Under the pieces are notes generated by a model. It did not search any database. It was not told where the DNA came from and worked only from the letters and a program-made list of their open reading frames with translations. The translations under genes were made by a program, and so were the position numbers. Of a stretch of 10,804 nt of DNA, positions 6,648 to 10,804 are shown piece by piece (the first letter of the stretch is position 1; every line of letters starts with the position of its first letter). Source of the stretch: Candidatus Altimarinota bacterium (GTDB lineage: Bacteria; Patescibacteriota; Gracilibacteria; UBA4473); NCBI GenBank assembly GCA_018401175.1, contig JAGYLK010000146.1:1-10804 (forward strand), given 5' to 3'.

Positions 6648-9600
6648 TTAATCAACTTTTATAGTAAGGGTGTCTGTAACATTTGCTGTTCCGTCTGAAA
6701 CAATAATTGTTACCGTATATAATCCTGGCGCTGAATATTTCCAGGAAACGTCTTGTCCTGAAAATTGACGACCATCTCCCGTTTCCCAATCAATAGAGAC
6801 GGGACGATCTGTTTCAAAATTTATCTGACCATACAGAAAGAATGTTGTATTCGTCGTTCCTTCAATAGTTGCAATCGTCATTGATTCAAACGGCGCCAAA
6901 AGAGCCATTATTTCCTCTCGAAGTTGCTGCTGTTTTAGAGGATCTGTTTCTGCCTCCATTGCGGCAATTTTTTGTTGAATAAGCAAAAGTGTATCAATTT
7001 CTTTTTGGAGACGATCGCAATCCTCCTGAAACGAACATTCCAAAAGCACCTTTTGTTTTAGTGCCAAAAATCCTTCTCCCTTTGTAGCAAGACTGATATT
7101 TGAATCCAGATTTTTTGACTGTTCCAAGAGAGATGCTATGTCATCTTTCAATTGCTGTCGTCGCACGGGATCCGTTTCCTTGTCCAACTCACTTGTTTTT
7201 TGCTGGAGCACGTCCAATAAGGCTATCTGTTGTTGAAGTGTCGAACACTCCAATTCAGTCTTACAGTATACTAAAGCTTGTTTTTTGGCAGTCGATACCT
7301 CTTGTGTTTTTTGAGAAAACCCTTCTATCGGATTTGTTCCACCAGAAATAATAACCACCGGATTTCCGTCTTTTTTAATCGATGAAATAGGTGATGAATG
7401 GTATATTGGCTCATACGCAGGCAATGAACTTTCCGGAATCACTTCTCCTTCAGCAACAACTCGTACTGATGTTTTTACTTCACGAGAAGCAACTCCGTCC
7501 GAAACCCGCAAACTCACCTGATATGTCCCTGGTGCAGCATAACGGTGTGTTACATTTTTCATGGTAGAAGTAGCGCCATCTGCCAAATTCCACTCATACA
7601 ACAGAGTGTCTCCATCAGGATCACTCGCATTGGAAAAGAATGAAAATTGAGTAGTCGTGTCCCCCGTATTCCCAGGGCTCATTCCTGATATTTGCACCTG
7701 TGGTGCTTTATTCGAAGATGTTCCCCCTGTTCCACCGGAAGAAGTATTCTCCCCATTACACACATATCGAGTTGCTGTAATTTCAGAAACTTCCAGCTGT
7801 CCATTCTTGTTTTCATCTGATCCTGATTCGATTTTCATTCCCCCGCTGGCACAATGTATTCCCGCCGGCTCTACTCCTGTTTTTACAAGAGAAGCGACAC
7901 CATTTGTTCCGTCATTTCCATTTGTCCCTGAACCACTCTCTCCATTATTTCCATCAGCTCCATCAGTTCCATCCGTCCCGTTAGCACCGCTTGATCCTTC
8001 ACTTCCAGCCACACCATTACAGACATACTCTGTGGAAGTAATTTCTGAAGTATCAAGTATTCCATTCCCATTTTCATCACTTCCTGATTCAATTTTCATT
8101 CCCCCACTGGCACAATGTGATCCCGCTGGTTCTGTACTTGTTTTCAAGAGAGAAGAAATGCCATTTGTTCCATCATTTCCATTTGCTCCATCATTACCAT
8201 TCGAACCAGTTCCTCCTCCCGTACCATTTCCCCCACCACTCCCGCTTGCATCATCAAGCACGGTAATGGTTTCGGTAGCAGAAACATTTTCCATACCATC
8301 ACTTACCGTTACTTTTACCACATATACTCCTGCTTGGTTAAAACGCCGAACCGCTGTTTTTCCGAATACCGTCTGCCCTTCCGGAAATGTCCAAGTGTAA
8401 GTAAGATAATCTCCATCTGGATCATATGCCTGGGTAAAGAATCGAAACACGCTATTGGTTGTTCCGGTAGTAGCGGGTGTGGTAAAAATCGAAACGGTTG
8501 GCGATTCATTACTTGCCGAAGAAGGCGCTACAGTAATAGTTTTGTTCTTGGTATTTGTCCCCACTCCGCCATCTGAATCTATGACTTCTACACGAAAGGT
8601 AACATCATGCACTCCAACATGAGAAGAAAGGTCCATAACCGTTGACAACGTCCCTTGTGAAGTAGGAATCATTTGCGTATCCCAAATCTTTCCGTATTCA
8701 GAAGCCTGTAAACGATATCGAACAATTTCACCATCGATATCGTCTGCCGTGATTGTAAATCGCATAAATCCTGACCCAAGTACTGGATCTTCAGTTACTT
8801 CAAAATCCACCGTCGGATTATTGTTCTCTACTTTGATACGGAATGTTTGCTCATTTACTTTTGTTGCATCTGTGGTAGAAGTAACAATTAATTTCAAAAC
8901 GTGAACGCCCAAACGATTAAGAATTTGTGATAATTGTGATTCAGGAATTGAATTCCCATTCCATTTCCATTTATGAGTCAAAAGTGCAGATGGACCACAT
9001 GTGCCAAATTCATCACATGAAGCAGAACCAAATACTCTTTGATCCCCAATGCTTCTGGGAATGCGTGTTGTTGTTCCGACTAAAACCGGAATATCATTAA
9101 CTGTGGCAATAGCCATGGGCATATCGAGCGAAGAAACCATTACTTTTTTGACAACATCTCCTCCAATCTGAGACTCATCATTTGTAAATCCCTTAAGGGT
9201 AATTTCATGTATTCCTTCTTCTGAGAACGTATGAGAGACGAGGTTTCCTTGACTATTTTCTAATGAGTCGGGTTCTCCATCAAACGACCAAAGATATGAA
9301 CCGTCTTCTGGCGCACCAAATGCTTTAAATGTTGAAGAAACACCTTTTATTATTTCTGTTGGGACAAACATGCGAATTGGCGTATTTCCTGCCTCTTTCT
9401 CTGAAACAAGTATTGTTTTTCTCACAACTCCAGAAATTTGATTTCCCACACTATCCCTTGCTAGCAGCGATACTTCCTCTGTTCCTATTGTTGAGAAGGT
9501 ATGTAGAACAACATCTCCTGTATCTGTCGTTCCATCCGCAAATGTCCATTCATATGAACCATCTGTTGGTGCTCCTGTTGCACGAAGGGATGTTTCTTCA

Positions 9601-10804
9601 TTTTGTACAATAACGCTCGGAACAATTATTCTTATCGTTCCCTTTGCTGGAGAAACAACCACATTTTTTCGCACTACTTCTCCTATCTGATTTCCCAAGC
9701 TATCTTTGGCAATCAATTCAACCATTTCCACACCTTCTTCCAGAAAGGTATGTTGCACTTTGTCCCCCGTATCAGCTCCATCAACAAAAGTCCACTCGTA
9801 TGAACCATCTGTTGGCGCTCCCGAAGCACGTAGCTCTACTGGAATATTTTTTATTACCACATTTGGAACGCTAAAGTTAATCATTCCTGATCCCGCAGAC
9901 TGAATCTTGATTTCCTGATCCACTATCTCTGATTCTAATGTCAATTCCGGACCAATTTTTGCCTTTACCTTTAAAGAAATATTTACTGCTCCAGGAACAT
10001 CAAATGTTGCAAAAAAACTCTTCTTTTGTTTCTCTGCAGTTGCTGTTTTTTGTGTATCAAAATCCGAACACACTGTCGCAGAAATTCCATTTGACGGAGC
10101 ACAAGTCCATTCATAATTATTTATTGAACCAGCAACAGTTGCCGAAGAAGAAGCATCAAATTCTATCGACTGCCCGGGCTTAATTTGTCCCGATGGTGTC
10201 ACAGTAAATCGTGCACGAACTACATCCCCAACCCAAACACGCACTTGTCCAATAAATTGATTCCATGGACGTACTGCAGCTGTTTCTGGGTCAGTATTCT
10301 CAATCTGTCCCATAACAGCAACTGAATACCACTTCGAATCACTAAATGAATGTTCCACTGCGCCATTATCCGCTAAGTTTCCTTCATACAATTTTCCATC
10401 ACTAAAATTCCATTTCACATTTCGAATAGAATCTGATGCATAATTCCCCTCCATAAAAACTTTTATGTCGTAATATTCCTGAACAGCAAATCCTCCCGTC
10501 GCACCTAATGAATATATTTCACATCCTGGATTTCCTGATCCACAAGAGACTTGAAGTGGGATATTTAAAACTTCAGCAGGAGAAACATATACTACCTCGG
10601 AATTATCGCCTCCTTCAATAGTCTTTGTAATCAAGGTATTGACTAAGGCATAAGAACTCAGAATCACAATAATTCCTATCGCCGCATACAGAATCATCTT
10701 CTTCGCTTTCTCATTACTTTCTTCTCCTCCAACAACATACATATATCCCGCAAAAATAATTACTGCTATGGCAATAATACCAAGAAAACTCAATACCCAG
10801 TTCA
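6648..10804 (-). CDS. Pilin-like two-helix membrane anchor fused to a giant PKD/collagen-like ectodomain (5' end outside window)
   Basis: The frame is open to the window edge; the TTG at 10793 is an internal Leu in an NWVLSFLG context, so the true start is upstream. Residues are counted from 10793 (1381 seen). Helices at about 2-22 and 33-55 flank GGEESNEKAKK and resemble the CPR T4SS/VirB2-like pilin family. A PKD-like module lies at about 75-190. PKD domains follow at about 195-298, 302-381, 382-463, 472-552, 656-756 and 763-845, with a divergent one at 558-654. Next come Gly-X-Y tracts and two copies of a 48-residue Cys module (DUF7151-like; 862-1014), a PKD (1029-1113), two 76-residue helical C-x5-C repeats (1169-1305) and a last PKD (1312-1381). 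The basic loop places the ectodomain outside. First visible gene of the three-gene operon. A filament- or membrane-anchored adhesin is inferred. Confidence 0.9.
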   Translation of the reverse strand, partial: NWVLSFLGIIAIAVIIFAGYMYVVGGEESNEKAKKMILYAAIGIIVILSSYALVNTLITKTIEGGDNSEVVYVSPAEVLNIPLQVSCGSGNPGCEIYSLGATGGFAVQEYYDIKVFMEGNYASDSIRNVKWNFSDGKLYEGNLADNGAVEHSFSDSKWYSVAVMGQIENTDPETAAVRPWNQFIGQVRVWVGDVVRARFTVTPSGQIKPGQSIEFDASSSATVAGSINNYEWTCAPSNGISATVCSDFDTQKTATAEKQKKSFFATFDVPGAVNISLKVKAKIGPELTLESEIVDQEIKIQSAGSGMINFSVPNVVIKNIPVELRASGAPTDGSYEWTFVDGADTGDKVQHTFLEEGVEMVELIAKDSLGNQIGEVVRKNVVVSPAKGTIRIIVPSVIVQNEETSLRATGAPTDGSYEWTFADGTTDTGDVVLHTFSTIGTEEVSLLARDSVGNQISGVVRKTILVSEKEAGNTPIRMFVPTEIIKGVSSTFKAFGAPEDGSYLWSFDGEPDSLENSQGNLVSHTFSEEGIHEITLKGFTNDESQIGGDVVKKVMVSSLDMPMAIATVNDIPVLVGTTTRIPRSIGDQRVFGSASCDEFGTCGPSALLTHKWKWNGNSIPESQLSQILNRLGVHVLKLIVTSTTDATKVNEQTFRIKVENNNPTVDFEVTEDPVLGSGFMRFTITADDIDGEIVRYRLQASEYGKIWDTQMIPTSQGTLSTVMDLSSHVGVHDVTFRVEVIDSDGGVGTNTKNKTITVAPSSASNESPTVSIFTTPATTGTTNSVFRFFTQAYDPDGDYLTYTWTFPEGQTVFGKTAVRRFNQAGVYVVKVTVSDGMENVSATETITVLDDASGSGGGNGTGGGTGSNGNDGANGNDGTNGISSLLKTSTEPAGSHCASGGMKIESGSDENGNGILDTSEITSTEYVCNGVAGSEGSSGANGTDGTDGADGNNGESGSGTNGNDGTNGVASLVKTGVEPAGIHCASGGMKIESGSDENKNGQLEVSEITATRYVCNGENTSSGGTGGTSSNKAPQVQISGMSPGNTGDTTTQFSFFSNASDPDGDTLLYEWNLADGATSTMKNVTHRYAAPGTYQVSLRVSDGVASREVKTSVRVVAEGEVIPESSLPAYEPIYHSSPISSIKKDGNPVVIISGGTNPIEGFSQKTQEVSTAKKQALVYCKTELECSTLQQQIALLDVLQQKTSELDKETDPVRRQQLKDDIASLLEQSKNLDSNISLATKGEGFLALKQKVLLECSFQEDCDRLQKEIDTLLLIQQKIAAMEAETDPLKQQQLREEIMALLAPFESMTIATIEGTTNTTFFLYGQINFETDRPVSIDWETGDGRQFSGQDVSWKYSAPGLYTVTIIVSDGTANVTDTLTIKVD
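6891..7289 (-). repeat. Two 76-residue helical repeats with C-x5-C pairs
   Basis: Unit 1 starts at residue 1169 and unit 2 at residue 1245 of the pilin-PKD protein. The first cysteines are at 1177 and 1253, giving a period of 76 residues. Shared features are a C-x5-C pair, LQxxI, IQQK or LQQK, an ETDP turn and a QQL(K/R)(D/E)(D/E)I-x-x-LL helix. The composition (Gln, Glu, Lys, Leu; few Gly) predicts alpha-helical hairpins or coiled coil, in sharp contrast to the beta-rich PKD domains on both sides. I do not recognise the family. Confidence 0.85.
7752..8210 (-). repeat. Duplicated collagen-like plus Cys-module block
   Basis: Two Gly-X-Y tracts (about 5 triplets at residues 862-878 and about 12 with one interruption at 928-965) each precede a copy of SLLKTSTEPAGSHCASGG / DENGNG-LD-SEIT-T-YVCNG. 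The nucleotide words at 7825-7857 and 8086-8118 differ at only two positions and lie 261 bp (87 residues) apart, which implies a recent duplication. The Cys module resembles the DUF7151-type domain found next to collagen-like tracts in large bacterial surface proteins. Its two Cys residues probably form a disulfide. Confidence 0.85.
9138..9890 (-). repeat. Three tandem near-identical PKD modules
   Basis: The GAP(T/E)DGSY(E/L)W motif recurs three times in the pilin-PKD protein. The TGAACC word inside it lies at 9801, 9555 and 9297, giving periods of 82 and 86 residues. The first two copies are nearly identical at DNA level around this motif (9790-9822 and 9544-9576), whereas the third has diverged. 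This marks expansion of the stalk by local duplication. Each copy ends in an HTF-x-x-x-G segment and a VV(R/K)K-x-(V/I)xVS strand. Confidence 0.85.

Noticed and set aside
7752..8210. CRISPR-like array suggested by short repeated words
   Set aside because: The repetition is in codon phase, encodes Gly-X-Y and a Cys module, and there are no spacer-like unique segments of constant length.
7657..8400. A 247-codon plus-strand open frame rich in Pro, Ser and Val
   Set aside because: It is the exact antisense of the collagen-like and PKD segment; its Pro-rich composition comes from reading Gly codons backwards, and the minus-strand frame has clear domains.
10791..10793. TTG as the start codon of the pilin-PKD gene
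   Set aside because: The frame stays open upstream to the window edge and this codon falls inside the first hydrophobic helix, so it is an internal Leu.
1953..10804. TGA recoded as Gly (Gracilibacteria/Absconditabacteria code)
   Set aside because: Three long genes run without in-frame TGA, which would be frequent under that code.

Overview
The window looks like a piece of a Patescibacteria (CPR) chromosome, possibly Peregrinibacteria-like; this is inferred from protein families only. The strongest pointer is a two-helix membrane segment at the right edge (GGEESNEKAKK loop between two hydrophobic helices) of the type annotated as T4SS/VirB2-like pilin in CPR genomes. Giant PKD-repeat surface proteins, SLH domains and a FISUMP protein fit as well. 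The long frames contain no in-frame TGA, so the TGA=Gly code of Gracilibacteria/Absconditabacteria does not apply. None of the four start codons visible in the window has a clear Shine-Dalgarno sequence.

Layout, left to right. (1) 1-1052, minus: the 5' part of a secreted FISUMP-domain protein with three 45-residue repeats ahead of the domain; it runs off the left edge. (2) 1053-1232: a divergent promoter region with one promoter per direction and a compound palindrome between them. (3) 1233-1859, plus: pyrE, orotate phosphoribosyltransferase, the only metabolic gene. (4) 1857-1955: an imperfect inverted repeat that runs exactly from the stop codon of pyrE to the stop codon of the convergent gene. 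(5) 1953-10804, minus: three tightly packed genes read right to left. These are a >1381-residue pilin-like/PKD/collagen-like protein (start outside the window), a 742-residue three-TM protein with six PKD domains, and an 815-residue secreted VIT-VWA-SLH protein. The gaps between them are 8 and 10 bp, so they are almost certainly one operon.

The operon is the interesting part. Two membrane-anchored proteins display about 16 PKD-type Ig-like domains outside the cell. The third is a secreted protein with a metal-binding adhesion-type VWA domain and three C-terminal SLH domains for cell-wall or S-layer attachment. Together they look like an envelope-spanning adhesion or attachment apparatus. No function is demonstrated, and the combination is not one I recognise as a described system.
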